This document shows, one piece after another, positions 1-9,750 of a stretch of DNA of 64,000 nt (position 1 is the stretch's first letter; each line of letters begins with the position of its first letter). The notes under the pieces were generated by a model that was given only the letters and a program-made list of their open reading frames with translations, ran no database searches and had not been told where the DNA came from. This DNA comes from Flavobacterium sp. SLB02 (GTDB lineage Bacteria; Bacteroidota; Bacteroidia; Flavobacteriales; Flavobacteriaceae): the NCBI RefSeq assembly GCF_009664855.1, contig NZ_CP045928.1:2697755-2761754 (forward strand). Reading direction: 5' to 3'. The position numbers were made by a program, and so were the translations under genes.

Positions 1-981
1 CTTGTGGGTTTTATTAGGAGCTTTATCCAGCTCCCGAAGCTCAATGTCATTAAGTTAAGGAGAAATCTATAAAATCACTTAACAGTTAATCAAGAAAGCA
101 ATTAGAAAAATCCGTTTTATCAGCGTTTTCGCTTTAGCTCCCGAAGTCTTGGGACAGTACAATCAGCGTCTAATTTTGACACGGATAAAACAGATTTACT
201 TCGTAAAAACGCGGATAAAAGCGGATTTGATTTGCAATAATTTTTATTCTTTTAAAGCTTAACTTAATGACATTGCCCGATCCCGAAACTTCGGGACGGG
301 ACTATATCTTTTATTTTTCTAAAGAAAAAAAATAAAAGGAATAACGCTTCTGCAAAAAGGAATGCTAAACGTAAATATAGCGCGGATTTGCAATCATGAG
401 TGTGCCAAACTTTTAAAAATGGGCTGAAAGTCCTAAAAGCAATAGCGTAGTGCAACGCACTACGAATTAAATCAAAAGTGGAAATTGCCTTGAAAGGGCA
501 AAAGAAAATAGAGCATAAAGAGGCAAAGAAAAAGGTGTTTTCCAGGAGAACATCATGTAAAGTAAATGTGCTTTTTGAAATTAGGCTTCCGCCCTTTCAG
601 GGCTTAAAATTACAATCGTTTTTTATTCGTAGTGCTTCTCACCATGCTATTGCTGAGGCTCTTTCAGAGCAACAGGTTTCGCAAATTTATAATTTGCAAT
701 CCGTGCCTGTTCCAATATTAAAGTGATTTTAGATTATCGTTCTTACTATATTGTGATATCCTTTGCGGGCACGAATTGCAAATATGCACTATTGTGTCTT
801 GGTAATATTAATATCGCGGGCGATAGGGTTTTGAAATATATAACAATAAAGAAAGATTAAGCAATACGTATAAATACGGGTTTTAGTGAATGACTGTTAT
901 TACATGGTAAAATAGATTAAAAAAAAGACAATATACCTTTCAGCATATCGTCTTTTCATTAATTAAATAAATTGTAAACTC
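1..981. repeat. Non-coding, palindrome-rich region
   Basis: No convincing gene is seen here. The stretch holds several short hairpins: a CCCGAAACTTCGGG-like palindrome near 283-298, GTAGTGCAACGCACTAC near 447-463, GCCCTTTCAGGGC near 591-603 and GCTCTTTCAGAGC near 658-670. Segments resembling 'cggataaaa..cagattt' recur between 175 and 230. Two short open frames (264-455 minus, 478-726 plus) run through these repeats and look like chance products. The palindromes are of the REP/transposon-debris kind common between Flavobacterium genes; this family assignment is an inference. Confidence 0.5.
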
Positions 982-3900
982 TTAAACCGGCAAAATAATA
1001 TGAAACTCAGCGCCAATATTTTCTTCGGCTTTTGAGAAAATAATGCCTTTGTGGTTTTCTACGATTTTTTTGCCAATGGCGAGGCCAATTCCGGTTCCGG
1101 TGTAAACTTCGTTGTTGTGTAACCTTTGGAAAATGGTAAAAATTTTATTCTCGTATTGTTTGTTAAAACCTATGCCGTTGTCTTTTATGATGATTTCGCA
1201 GTAGGTTAAAGTAGGATCCAAGGTTGGAAATTTTTTAATCTCACTGGCAGTCATTTTATGCGAATTGATTTCGACTTTAGAGCTTGAACCGTCGTTTTTA
1301 TAGAACTTAAGAGCATTGCTTATTAAATTATAAAAAAGCTGGTTCATCTGTAGCGGAATCGCATTGATAACAGGCAATTCACCTACTTTTATCTCAAGAT
1401 CGCGTTCTTCAATCATTAACTCAAAATCAACCAGAATATCAGCTATAATAACATTTAGATCTGTTACTGCAAACAGTCTGTCAGGGTTGTTAAGATAAGA
1501 ATAAGCCAGTAAATCTTTAATGAGCGTATTCATTCTTATCGAAGATTTGCTGATTTTTTCGACTAGAGTAAGAGCTTCAGCAGAAAAATCTTCATTCATT
1601 TCCAGCAATCGGCTTATGAACATCAATATTTTACGCAAAGGTTCCTGCAAATCATGACTGGCCACATAGGCATATTCCTGCAGCTGCACATTAGCGCCGT
1701 GCAAATTCTTAACAGAACTTTCGAGTTCTTGATTCGCTGTAAGCAAATCGGTAGTGCGTTCCTCTACTTTTGCTTCAAAACCACTTGATAATACCTGCAG
1801 TCTTTTTTCGATAATTCTGCGTTCGGTAATATCTTCAATTGCCAGTAAAATCAATTGTTCTTTACTGGTTTCATTGGTTACTTGTCTGGCATTTAAAAGC
1901 ATGACACTTTCGCCGTAAGGCAATAAATTTACCGAGATCTGATAATCATCAAGCTGCGTTTTTTCGGGCAATACTTTTTCGAGCATGGCACGCATCGGGA
2001 TATTATCAAAAAGATGATTTTGTATTTCGTAAATTAGTTTTCCGGTGGCTTCTTCCTTGGTAATATTGTATTTTTTAGAAAATGCCCTGTTGATATTTTT
2101 TATCCTTAAATTGGTGTCCAGCACTACAATAGGTTCTCTAAGAGTCGCTACAATGGCCTCAGTATAATTTTTAGATATATTTATTTGCTGTTGTTTGTTC
2201 AGGAGTTCCTGATTAATCTGCAAAAGCTCTTCGTTACTGGATTGCAATTCTTCTTTTGAGGTTTCCAGTTCTTCATTCAGACTTTGCAGTTCCTCGCTCC
2301 CACTCAATAATTCCTCATTGGCGCTTTGCAGTTCTTCGTTAGATGCTTCCTGCTCTTCGCTAATGGCGTTTACATCGTCATGAATTTTGGCCAGTTCTTT
2401 CTCGAGTTGCGCAATCCTTCTCAAATTAGTATTTTCGCGTAGTTCTTCTGCCGTAAACTGATTCGAAATTACATCTTCTTTTCGAACAACGGTTTTATAA
2501 AACAAAACCAAAAAGTAAGGTTCTGAAGTATCTTCTAAGGGATGAATTTCAATAGAAACTTCGCTAATAGTGCCTTTATTTTTAACCTGAATTCCTTCTT
2601 TTTTGACCAAAGCTCCCGTTTCTTTGGCTTTATGCCAGGTATTTCGTAGTTCAAATGCCAAACCTTCCTTGGTCATTTTTAGCAAATTAAACGTAGGTTT
2701 TCCTGTCGAAAGTTCAATAAATTCGGATATAGAAGCATTTATATGTACAATGTCCATTTGCTCGTTTACAATAACACTGGCAGGAGTATATTTAGAAATC
2801 AAGAGTGCTTCGGCGCTTTTTCTAAAGTCTTCTTTGACGATTTCTTTTCGTTGAATATCGGCTTTTAAGGTTTTCAATTTATCATTGCCTCCCATACCGG
2901 AATGTACCAATCGGCCTGAAACCTGTTTACGGGTATAAATTTTTCCCGCTTTCTCGAATGGCTGAAAAAGTTCAGCGGCAGGAACAGCAGTTTCTGATTT
3001 TCCTAAAAGTAAAAATCCGTTTTCTTTTAAGGCGTAATGAAAAGTAGCCAGCGATTTTTTCTGCAAAAACGAATCCATGTAAATGAATACATTTCGACAC
3101 GTAATCAGATCCATTTTGGCAAAAGGCGGATCAGTTAGAAAATTATGTACTGCAAAAATGCATAAATCCCTAATTTGACTTTTAATTTTGTAACCGTTTG
3201 TATTGGCGGTAAAATATTTGGTCAGGATGGTTTCAGAAACATTTCGCATTTGCGATTTTCTGTAAAACCCAATTCGTGCTTTGGCTATCGCCACTTCAGA
3301 AATATCCGAAGCAAAAATCTGAATTTCTTTTCCCTCCAGATTTTCGCCTAAAAACTCATGAAGCGCAATTGCCAAAGTATAGGCTTCTTCTCCTGTAGAA
3401 CATCCTGCAATCCAGATACGTATGGCGTTTCCTTCGGTTATTCTGTTGGTTAATAAGGGAAAAACTTTTTCTCTCATTATTTGAAATATCTTGGTATCTC
3501 TAAAAAATTCAGTCACAGGAATCAATAAATCGTTGAACAAATCTTCTGGCGCCAGTTTATCGCCCTGAAGTACTTTTAGATAATCTCTTAAACTTACGAT
3601 TTTATTCAAAGCCATTCTTCTAGCAATGCGTCTACGTATGGTAGTTTGTTTGTAATAAGTAAAATCTACACCGCTATGATGGCGTAAAATTTTGATAATT
3701 TCCTGAAATACTTCTTCGTCATCGGGATCGTTTTCTTCGCTAATCTGATCTCTGGCTTTTGATAGTTCGATCAATTTCTGTACAATCTTACCTGGCGATA
3801 GCACATAATCTACTACTCCGGCATTAATAGCGTTTTGAGGCATTTCGTTGTTAGCCGCTTCAATATCCTGGGCAAAAGTAATTCCGCCGTGTTTTTTGAT

Positions 3901-4347
3901 CGCTTTAAGACCAATTGTTCCGTCAGATCCGTTTCCTGAAAGCAATACGCCATAGGCAAGGTCAAGATGCACCTCCGCCAATGAATTAAAAAACACATCT
4001 ATTGCCTGATTTTTAGTGTCCTTTTCTCTTGGGTTCAATTTTAAAACACCATCAAAAGAAGTAAGCATTTTATTCTCCGGAATAACATATATAGTATTGG
4101 GAGCCAAATGAATATCATCGGTAATTTCGTTTATTGGAATTTTGGAAACACGCGAAAGCAGCTCTGTAAGCATACTGTCATGCAGCGGATGCAAATGCTG
4201 CACAATGACGTAGGCCATTTCAGAATCAGCAGGAATGGCTTCAATAAATTGTCTAAAAGCCTCTAATCCTCCTGCAGAAGCACCAATACCAACTATGGGA
4301 AAATCCTGGCGGGTAGCCTTGGGTAAATTGTTCTTTTGCTTATGCAT
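982..4347 (-). CDS. Hybrid CheB-CheR-PAS-histidine kinase
   Basis: This 1121-residue cytoplasmic signalling protein joins chemotaxis-type enzymes to a sensor kinase. A CheB methylesterase domain (about 15-200) keeps the Ser24, His51, Asp142 triad (GASAGG, VQHLHP, GNGSDGT) but lacks the N-terminal receiver of classical CheB. A CheR methyltransferase follows (about 210-480, motif IWIAGCSTGEEAYT). Then come a PAS-like segment, a long coiled coil of repeated 'NEEL' heptads (about 640-735), a second PAS domain, a HisKA domain with phospho-acceptor His898 (ASHDLQEPLRK), and an HATPase with DNGIGF and TGTGIGLAI motifs. No membrane segment is seen. It lies 68 bp downstream of a single-domain response regulator on the same strand, its likely partner. 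Such hybrids are common in Bacteroidota and are not tied to flagellar chemotaxis. Confidence 0.93.
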   Translation of the reverse strand: MHKQKNNLPKATRQDFPIVGIGASAGGLEAFRQFIEAIPADSEMAYVIVQHLHPLHDSMLTELLSRVSKIPINEITDDIHLAPNTIYVIPENKMLTSFDGVLKLNPREKDTKNQAIDVFFNSLAEVHLDLAYGVLLSGNGSDGTIGLKAIKKHGGITFAQDIEAANNEMPQNAINAGVVDYVLSPGKIVQKLIELSKARDQISEENDPDDEEVFQEIIKILRHHSGVDFTYYKQTTIRRRIARRMALNKIVSLRDYLKVLQGDKLAPEDLFNDLLIPVTEFFRDTKIFQIMREKVFPLLTNRITEGNAIRIWIAGCSTGEEAYTLAIALHEFLGENLEGKEIQIFASDISEVAIAKARIGFYRKSQMRNVSETILTKYFTANTNGYKIKSQIRDLCIFAVHNFLTDPPFAKMDLITCRNVFIYMDSFLQKKSLATFHYALKENGFLLLGKSETAVPAAELFQPFEKAGKIYTRKQVSGRLVHSGMGGNDKLKTLKADIQRKEIVKEDFRKSAEALLISKYTPASVIVNEQMDIVHINASISEFIELSTGKPTFNLLKMTKEGLAFELRNTWHKAKETGALVKKEGIQVKNKGTISEVSIEIHPLEDTSEPYFLVLFYKTVVRKEDVISNQFTAEELRENTNLRRIAQLEKELAKIHDDVNAISEEQEASNEELQSANEELLSGSEELQSLNEELETSKEELQSSNEELLQINQELLNKQQQINISKNYTEAIVATLREPIVVLDTNLRIKNINRAFSKKYNITKEEATGKLIYEIQNHLFDNIPMRAMLEKVLPEKTQLDDYQISVNLLPYGESVMLLNARQVTNETSKEQLILLAIEDITERRIIEKRLQVLSSGFEAKVEERTTDLLTANQELESSVKNLHGANVQLQEYAYVASHDLQEPLRKILMFISRLLEMNEDFSAEALTLVEKISKSSIRMNTLIKDLLAYSYLNNPDRLFAVTDLNVIIADILVDFELMIEERDLEIKVGELPVINAIPLQMNQLFYNLISNALKFYKNDGSSSKVEINSHKMTASEIKKFPTLDPTLTYCEIIIKDNGIGFNKQYENKIFTIFQRLHNNEVYTGTGIGLAIGKKIVENHKGIIFSKAEENIGAEFHIILPV

Positions 4348-4415
4348 GATTTCAATTTTTAAATATTTAAGTAATTATAAATCAATGCATAATATTAAAA
4401 CTGCATATTTTTTTA

Positions 4416-4871
4416 CTAAACTGTAATAACGAAAGATTCAATTTTTGCATCTGCTAATTTTTCTTTCCAATCTGTTTCGATCACCTTTTTTAATAATTTC
4501 TTTAAATCACTAAAAGCAATAGGTTTTACCACGTAAGCGTTCGCACCTAATCCGAAAGTGCTTTTGACACCATCTGCAGTTGCAGATGTTGAGTAAATAG
4601 CAATAACCGGAATATCTTTAAACTTAGCATCTTCGCGAATTTGCTGTAAGGTCTCAAAACCGGATAAAATAGGCATATTCAGGTCTAAGAAAATGATATC
4701 CGGAATACCCAAACTGGTATCATAAAGACGATCGAGAAGTTCTACACCATTTTTACAAAATTCGATTGGATAATCGAGATCAAGATCTTCCAGAGCTTCT
4801 GCAAAAAAATCTCTATCGTCTTCATCATCATCGGTAAGTAAAATCTTTATATTCTTTTGAGTATTCATCAT
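4416..4871 (-). CDS. Single-domain response regulator
   Basis: A 151-residue CheY-like receiver without an output domain. The acidic pocket (DDDEDD, residues 14-19), the phospho-acceptor Asp63 in IIFLDLNMPI, and the conserved Lys in VVKPIAF are all present. It is the first gene of a minus-strand pair with the CheB-CheR kinase, so it probably takes or relays phosphate from that protein. A -7 element lies 17 bp upstream (4888-4895). The protein resembles the Rcp1 type that serves phytochrome-like or CheB/CheR hybrid kinases. Two adjacent Met codons (4871, 4868) make the exact start uncertain by one residue. Confidence 0.9.
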   Translation of the reverse strand: MMNTQKNIKILLTDDDEDDRDFFAEALEDLDLDYPIEFCKNGVELLDRLYDTSLGIPDIIFLDLNMPILSGFETLQQIREDAKFKDIPVIAIYSTSATADGVKSTFGLGANAYVVKPIAFSDLKKLLKKVIETDWKEKLADAKIESFVITV

Positions 4872-4887
4872 TGGGTCGCGTTAGATT

Positions 4888-4895
4888 CAAATGTA
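4888..4895 (-). promoter_or_regulatory. Candidate -7 promoter element
   Basis: On the minus strand this reads TACATTTG, matching the Bacteroidota -7 consensus TAnnTTTG, and sits just upstream of the response-regulator start. No clear -33 element is seen. The rest of 4872-5187 is AT-rich and shows no gene. Confidence 0.45.
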
Positions 4896-5187
4896 CGCTT
4901 AAATAAATTGGAATGAAGAATTAGCTTTGATTAACTTAACATTTTATCAATAAGATTATCAATTTGTTTAAAAAATAGCTATTAATACACTTAAATCATT
5001 GATAATATTGAGTTTAATTTACTTTTACACACTTGTATTATATCTACATATAAATAGTCTTTTACCTACATAAATATTTTTTTATTTTTTTAAGAAAGAA
5101 GGAACGCTCCACTACAAATAAGCTTAAAATGAAATTAATGGCTTATTTTTGTGTTATGCAAAATGAAATAGCCAAGAGATTGTGCCA

Positions 5188-6144
5188 ATGACAAAAACAA
5201 TCATATATTTTTACATTCCTAAACAAGTCACACTTCTTGACTTAAGCGGTGTTGTCGAAGTTTTTCAGGAAGCAATTGGTTTAGGATTTCAATATGAGCT
5301 TCAATTTATTAGCAGCCAGTCTTCTGTAGTTTCATCTTCGGGGCTAGAGTTTGCATCGTTAACCCATTTTTCTAAAACAAATCCAAAAGAAAATGATCTT
5401 GTTTTTATTTCGGGAAGCAGTACGCACCAGATCGATCTGAATGCTGAAGACGCTTTGTTTTTTGAATGGCTTCAACAATTAAATGCTAATCAAACTACAA
5501 TTTGCAGTATTTGTTCAGGCGCTTTTCTTTTGGCGAAAGCCGGACTTTTAGACCATAAAGAATGTACGACACACTGGAAATTGGTAGATAAGCTCAAAAA
5601 AGATTTTCCGCTTGCCAAAACTCAAAATAATACTTTGTTTACCCAATCGGGAACTATTTATACGAGCGCCGGAATTATAACGGGAATTGATCTTGCGCTG
5701 CATATCATCGAACAGCGCCATGGCAAAGAAACCGCAGCTACGATTGCAAAAGAATTGGTAGTCTATAAAAGAAGGCATGGCAATGACGAACAGGAAAGCG
5801 TGTATTTGCAAAACCGAAATCATCGCGACGAAAAGATTCATATCATTCAGGATTGGATTATTTCGAATTTGGAAAAAACGTCTACAATCGATTTTTTAGC
5901 CGAATTGATTCACATTGGCCCCAGAAACCTGACACGAATTTTCAAAAAACAAACCGGAATCACCATCGCAGAATATCGAACCAAACTACGGATCGAAAAG
6001 GCTAAAAGTTTACTCCTTAATTCTGATTATAAAATAGAACATATTGCCCATTTATGCGGTTATAAAACCTCCAAACAATTAAGGGTTATTCTCGAAAGTT
6101 ATCTTGACGCCTTACCTAGTGAAATCAAAAACTGCTGGTCTTAA
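5188..6144 (+). CDS. GlxA-type AraC family transcriptional regulator
   Basis: The protein (about 318 residues) has an N-terminal DJ-1/PfpI (class I amidotransferase-like) domain (about 1-180) and a C-terminal AraC-type double helix-turn-helix (about 215-315, with LTRIFKKQTGITIAEYRTKLRIEKA). The nucleophile-elbow motif CSICSGAFLLAKAGLLDHKE is typical of GlxA-type regulators, where the domain usually senses a ligand. The ATG at 5188 is preferred to an in-frame GTG two codons upstream. The gene is followed 75 bp later by a cysteine hydrolase. That pairing recurs in bacteria, where the regulator often controls the adjacent hydrolase. The ligand is unknown. Confidence 0.88.
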   Translation: MTKTIIYFYIPKQVTLLDLSGVVEVFQEAIGLGFQYELQFISSQSSVVSSSGLEFASLTHFSKTNPKENDLVFISGSSTHQIDLNAEDALFFEWLQQLNANQTTICSICSGAFLLAKAGLLDHKECTTHWKLVDKLKKDFPLAKTQNNTLFTQSGTIYTSAGIITGIDLALHIIEQRHGKETAATIAKELVVYKRRHGNDEQESVYLQNRNHRDEKIHIIQDWIISNLEKTSTIDFLAELIHIGPRNLTRIFKKQTGITIAEYRTKLRIEKAKSLLLNSDYKIEHIAHLCGYKTSKQLRVILESYLDALPSEIKNCWS

Positions 6145-6185
6145 AACGACTATCGTTTGTCCTTTTTTGATCTTTAATAGAAAGG

Positions 6186-6193
6186 TAAATTTG
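6186..6193 (+). promoter_or_regulatory. Candidate -7 element for the cysteine hydrolase
   Basis: TAAATTTG matches TAnnTTTG. It lies 27 bp before the ATG of the hydrolase gene, and a TTTG at 6166-6169 can serve as a -33 element with a short 16-bp spacer. Confidence 0.4.
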
Positions 6194-6219
6194 CCTATAA
6201 CAATCTAATTTATAAAAAG

Positions 6220-6786
6220 ATGAAACTTAGAGACCAAAATACAGCCCTGATTTTAATTGATGTTCAGAAGGGTTTTAATGAAGAAAACCATTGGGGTGGA
6301 AACCGAAATAATAAAGATGCCGAAACCAAAATGGCTCAGATTCTCGGGCAATGGAGAACATTAAAATTGCCCATTTTTCATATTGTGCATAGTTCTCTGC
6401 ATCCGGATTCAAAACTGCACGCTTCGCATCCGGGATTCGAAATCAAAGACGAAGTAAAACCTATTACCGGAGAACCTGTGATTACAAAAAATGTCAACAG
6501 CGCTTTTATAGGAACTGATTTAAAAGAAAGATTAGACAATCTCAATATCAAAACACTTGTTATTGTGGGCTTAACAACGAATCATTGCGTCTCGACAACG
6601 GCAAGAATGGCGGGAAATTTTGGTTATGATGTCTACTTAATTTCTGACGCGACAGCAACCTTCGACCGAATTGGCATCAACGGCGAAAAATACGATTCGG
6701 AATTAGTACATCAAATATCCCTGGCAAGTTTGCACAACGAATTCGCAGAAGTAATCGATACTAAAAGACTTTTAGAATTAATTTAA
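6220..6786 (+). CDS. Cysteine hydrolase, isochorismatase family
   Basis: This 188-residue protein has the isochorismatase-like fold. The family catalytic triad can be read as Asp14 (ALILIDVQKGF), Lys90 (PVITKNVNSAF) and Cys123 (GLTTNHCVSTTARMA). The cis-peptide motif before the Cys and the closing 'ISDATATFD' strand are also present. Related enzymes hydrolyse nicotinamide, N-carbamoyl compounds or isochorismate; the substrate cannot be read here. It follows the GlxA-type regulator on the same strand and is probably its target. Confidence 0.88.
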   Translation: MKLRDQNTALILIDVQKGFNEENHWGGNRNNKDAETKMAQILGQWRTLKLPIFHIVHSSLHPDSKLHASHPGFEIKDEVKPITGEPVITKNVNSAFIGTDLKERLDNLNIKTLVIVGLTTNHCVSTTARMAGNFGYDVYLISDATATFDRIGINGEKYDSELVHQISLASLHNEFAEVIDTKRLLELI

Positions 6787-6824
6787 GAGTTTTTTGCCAC
6801 AAATTTCTTTTGTAATGCTAAAAA

Positions 6825-6970
6825 TAGTTAACCACAAATTACACAAATTTCCGCAAATTTCTTTTTACAATCTTTAAGCTTAAAAAAAATAAAAACAATA
6901 CTAAAGTCTAATGTCTATGCGCAATCATAAAAAAATAATTTGCGAAAATTTGCGTAATTTGTGGTTAAAA
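6825..6970. repeat. Imperfect inverted repeat between hydrolase and ribB
   Basis: The left arm near 6829-6864 (AACCACAAATTACACAAATT) is the reverse complement of the right arm near 6945-6967 (AATTTGTGGTTAA, with GCGAAAATTTGCG before it). The element could fold as a long hairpin. No FMN riboswitch core is recognised before ribB. Confidence 0.5.
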
Positions 6971-7074
6971 TTCATAACCAACTAGAATAGCTCATTTTAT
7001 TGACCTACATCAAACTTTTGCATCTTAAACAATTCTAGATTTGCTGCTCATTAATTTAAAATATCCAAAACAAA

Positions 7075-7737
7075 ATGATCGGCACACTACCATATCCTTT
7101 AGAAAAATTTGGTTTAACAAGCGTACAACGTGTAGAAAACGCGCTACAACATCTGCAAAACGGAAAAGGAATTTTATTAACCGATGATGAAGACCGCGAA
7201 AATGAAGGTGATTTGATATTTCCGGCACAACATATGAGCATTAAAGATATGGCTCTGATGATTCGCGAATGCAGCGGAATTGTCTGCCTTTGTCTGTCTA
7301 ACGAAAAAGCAGATGAACTCGAATTGCCTTATATGGTTAAGGAAAACACAAGCAGTTTTCAGACTCCGTTTACCATAACTATCGAAGCCAAAGAAGGCGT
7401 GACAACCGGAGTTTCGGCAGTAGATCGCATTACCACTATTAAAGCGGCAAGTGCTGTAAATGCAAAAGCCTCAGACTTAGCCAGACCCGGACATATTTTC
7501 CCTTTACGTGCCAAAAACAACGGAGTTCTCGAACGAAACGGACATACAGAAGGCAGTGTAGATTTAATGAAATTAGCAGGTTTACAACCAGAGGCTGTTT
7601 TGTGTGAGTTAATGAATGAAGATGGCAGTATGGCCAAACTTGACAAAATCATTAGCTTTGCAGAAGAACACGATTTGGTAGTATTGTCTATTGAGGATAT
7701 TATTTATTACCGCAAATTTGTGAGAGATTATAAGTAA
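7075..7737 (+). CDS. ribB: 3,4-dihydroxy-2-butanone 4-phosphate synthase
   Basis: The enzyme converts ribulose 5-phosphate to 3,4-dihydroxy-2-butanone 4-phosphate plus formate, the four-carbon branch of riboflavin synthesis. The 220 residues form a stand-alone RibB domain without the GTP cyclohydrolase II domain of RibBA fusions. Signature residues are visible: the acidic metal/substrate loop [11 protein letters not shown] (37-47), the cysteine-containing [13 protein letters not shown] segment, [10 protein letters not shown], and [16 protein letters not shown]. Only 3 bp separate its stop from a Crp-type regulator, so the two are probably cotranscribed. Confidence 0.93.
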   Translation: MIGTLPYPLEKFGLTSVQRVENALQHLQNGKGILLTDDEDRENEGDLIFPAQHMSIKDMALMIRECSGIVCLCLSNEKADELELPYMVKENTSSFQTPFTITIEAKEGVTTGVSAVDRITTIKAASAVNAKASDLARPGHIFPLRAKNNGVLERNGHTEGSVDLMKLAGLQPEAVLCELMNEDGSMAKLDKIISFAEEHDLVVLSIEDIIYYRKFVRDYK

Positions 7738-7740
7738 CAA

Positions 7741-8313
7741 ATGATATACGAGCAACTTGGTGATTATATAAAAAATCGTATTGAGGTTTCTGATGAAAGC
7801 CTCAATACGATTTTATCTTATTTTAAGCCCCTAAAACACGATAAAAATGAGCTATTGGTTTCAGCGGGACAAACCAGTCAGAATACTTATTTTGTGGGCA
7901 AAGGCTGCCTGAGAATCTATTATATCAATGAAGAAGGAAAAGATGTAACCCGATATATTGCTTTCGAAAACCAAATTGCTACGGCGTTAGTAAGTTTTAT
8001 TACCAAAGCCCCTTCGGCAGAATATATACAAGTGATCGAAAAATCGGAACTATTGTATATTACTCATGAAGATTTTAATCACTTACTTCAAACCATCCCG
8101 GAATGGATGCAATTTTATTGTCGCTATTTAGAAAGAGCTTATGTCAATAATACCAACAGATTGATGTCGTTTACCACCATGGATGCTCTCGAACGATACC
8201 AGCTTTTACTAAAAATAAATCCGACGATTGTAAAACGTTTACCAAATAAAATTGTGGCGTCGTACATCAACGTTTCGCAGGAAACACTAAGCAGATTGAA
8301 GTCTAAGTTTTGA
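7741..8313 (+). CDS. Crp/Fnr family transcriptional regulator
   Basis: A 190-residue protein with an N-terminal cyclic-nucleotide-binding-like beta barrel (about 20-125) and a C-terminal helical DNA-binding part (IVASYINVSQETLSRLKSKF). The recognition helix resembles the short Crp-like regulators common in Flavobacteria. No FNR-type iron-sulfur cysteine cluster is evident. It starts 3 bp after ribB. Ligand and targets are unknown. Confidence 0.85.
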   Translation: MIYEQLGDYIKNRIEVSDESLNTILSYFKPLKHDKNELLVSAGQTSQNTYFVGKGCLRIYYINEEGKDVTRYIAFENQIATALVSFITKAPSAEYIQVIEKSELLYITHEDFNHLLQTIPEWMQFYCRYLERAYVNNTNRLMSFTTMDALERYQLLLKINPTIVKRLPNKIVASYINVSQETLSRLKSKF

Positions 8314-8397
8314 TGTTAAAAATCAATATTAATTCTTAATTCTGTATTCTTTACTCTATATTCTTTATTCTAACTATTTACTACTTTTTTAATGAAA

Positions 8398-8448
8398 CAA
8401 TGTTGCATTTATAAATAAGAATTTTATATTTGCAACAATATTGCATTA
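8398..8448 (+). promoter_or_regulatory. Promoter with candidate metal-repressor operators
   Basis: TTG at 8403-8405 and TATATTTG at 8425-8432 are separated by 19 bp, an almost ideal Bacteroidota -33/-7 pair. Two near-identical boxes, CAATGTTGCATTT (8398-8410) and CAATATTGCATTA (8436-8448), cover the -33 region and the expected start site. The second is part of an inverted repeat TGCAA-N5-TTGCA (8431-8445). Such placement suits a repressor; a Fur/Zur family protein is inferred because the downstream genes look like zinc acquisition genes. Confidence 0.5.
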
Positions 8449-8467
8449 TCAATATCGATTCATCTGA

Positions 8468-8818
8468 ATGAAAAAGAATTTTAAAATATTAAATCTTTTT
8501 ATGCCGCTACTAGTAGTATTTGCTATACTATTTCCGGCAATACATTCGTATGAACACATACAGAATCATAATGCGGCGCATAAATGCATTCAGCATTACA
8601 ATTATTCTTCTAAAACCGAATTTAAAGTACACGACCATTCAAACGAAGAATGTGCTATTTGTCATTTTAAATTTAGCCCTGTTGGTACTTTCTCATTTGT
8701 AACCTTTCAATTTTATAAAAACAGTACAATAATCCATTTTGTACATTTTTATTCAAAATCATATTCTCCATTTTTCAAAGGCTCTTTATTCTCATTAAGG
8801 GCACCTCCTATTGTCTAG
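8468..8818 (+). CDS. Small His/Cys-rich exported protein
   Basis: A 116-residue protein with an N-terminal hydrophobic signal or anchor (about 8-26), then a region dense in metal-binding residues: His26, 30, 34, 38 and 43, Cys40, a KVHDHS segment (His55, His57), and ECAICH (Cys62, Cys65, His66). The C-terminal half is aromatic and basic. It is not assigned to a named family with certainty, but proteins of this shape occur beside TonB receptors for metals in Flavobacteria. Its promoter carries the candidate operator at 8398-8448. A role as periplasmic metal-binding peptide is inferred. Confidence 0.65.
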   Translation: MKKNFKILNLFMPLLVVFAILFPAIHSYEHIQNHNAAHKCIQHYNYSSKTEFKVHDHSNEECAICHFKFSPVGTFSFVTFQFYKNSTIIHFVHFYSKSYSPFFKGSLFSLRAPPIV

Positions 8819-9245
8819 AACTATAAAAAGTAATCATTTCATTTTTATGAATTGATGTGCGTTTGTATGTTTTAGAATCTAATTTAAGTTCGAAAAGCAA
8901 TTCACTTTTCTTAATCATTACTATTAGTTTTTTCTTGCAACAACTTGCTTAGAAACACGTTTTACTATTTGGATATGTAAAATTTTCCCTTTCGGGGAAT
9001 AAAACTACATTGTCTATAATCAGATCGAAAAGAATAGTATGACCATTATTTTCTACCACATTAAATTCAATAATCTAATTGAATCAGCACTTCGCACGCC
9101 TGCTTTTTACATTTCACATTCCACAATCTAAAAATCTAAAGTCTAAAAATCTAAAATTTTTGCGTCGTCTTGTTATGCCGTAAAGTGCCATTTCCTGCGA
9201 TTTTCTGCGCAGTAGACTGCTTTTTTGTAACTCAATTTTTTACAT
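8819..9245. other. Intergenic region without a recognised gene
   Basis: This AT-rich gap of about 430 bp contains a short hairpin CCCTTTCGGGG (8988-8998) and repeated 'aaaatctaaa' tracts around 9127-9160. No open frame of note, RNA or clear promoter is seen. Confidence 0.4.
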
Positions 9246-9269
9246 ATGAATCCTTTTAAAATCAACAAA

Positions 9270-9743
9270 ATGAAGCCAACTAAAATTCTTGTCGTCGCTT
9301 TACTAAGTGTTTTTGCTCTGTCGTCATGCAGCAGCGACAACAACGAAATTGATACCGAATATCCTGTAATCGATAATTCGGCTTCGAATGCATTCCCGAT
9401 ACAATGCAGCGAAATCACCCGCGGACAAAAAATTACTTTTAGGGCAAAATTTACAGACAATGCTGCTTTGGGATCATACAGTCTCGACATTCATCACAAT
9501 TTTGACCATCACACGCACAGTACCGAAGTTAATAATTGTCTTGCAGATCCTATCAAAAAGCCTGTGAATCCTATGTTGTACATCAATTCAGTTACAATTC
9601 CAGATGGACAAAAAAATTACGAAGCTGTGCAGGAAATCACGATCCCAACCGATATTGATCCGGGCGATTATCATTTTATGATCCGCCTGACCGATAAAGA
9701 AGGCTGGCAGACCATTAAAGGCTTAAGTATTAAGATTTTATAA
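9270..9743 (+). CDS. DUF4625-type lipoprotein
   Basis: A lipoprotein of about 157 residues. The signal MKPTKILVVALLSVFALSSC ends in a lipobox, so the second Met (9270) is preferred to the upstream in-frame ATG at 9246. The mature part resembles a DUF4625 beta-sandwich: RGQKITFRAKFTDN, a His-rich strand LDIHHNFDHHTHS, and a C-terminal GDYHFMIRLTDKEGWQT. The His cluster suggests metal binding. Only a few bases separate it from the TonB receptor gene, and a larger DUF4625-like lipoprotein follows that receptor, so both probably belong to the same outer-membrane uptake unit. Confidence 0.78.
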   Translation: MKPTKILVVALLSVFALSSCSSDNNEIDTEYPVIDNSASNAFPIQCSEITRGQKITFRAKFTDNAALGSYSLDIHHNFDHHTHSTEVNNCLADPIKKPVNPMLYINSVTIPDGQKNYEAVQEITIPTDIDPGDYHFMIRLTDKEGWQTIKGLSIKIL

Positions 9744-9750
9744 TGAATTG

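Noticed and set aside
264..726. Two short open frames (264-455 minus, 478-726 plus)
   Set aside because: They run across palindromic repeats, have no family features and odd compositions; treated as chance frames.
6787..7074. FMN riboswitch before ribB
   Set aside because: The conserved riboswitch core sequences were not recognised; the gap holds an inverted repeat instead.
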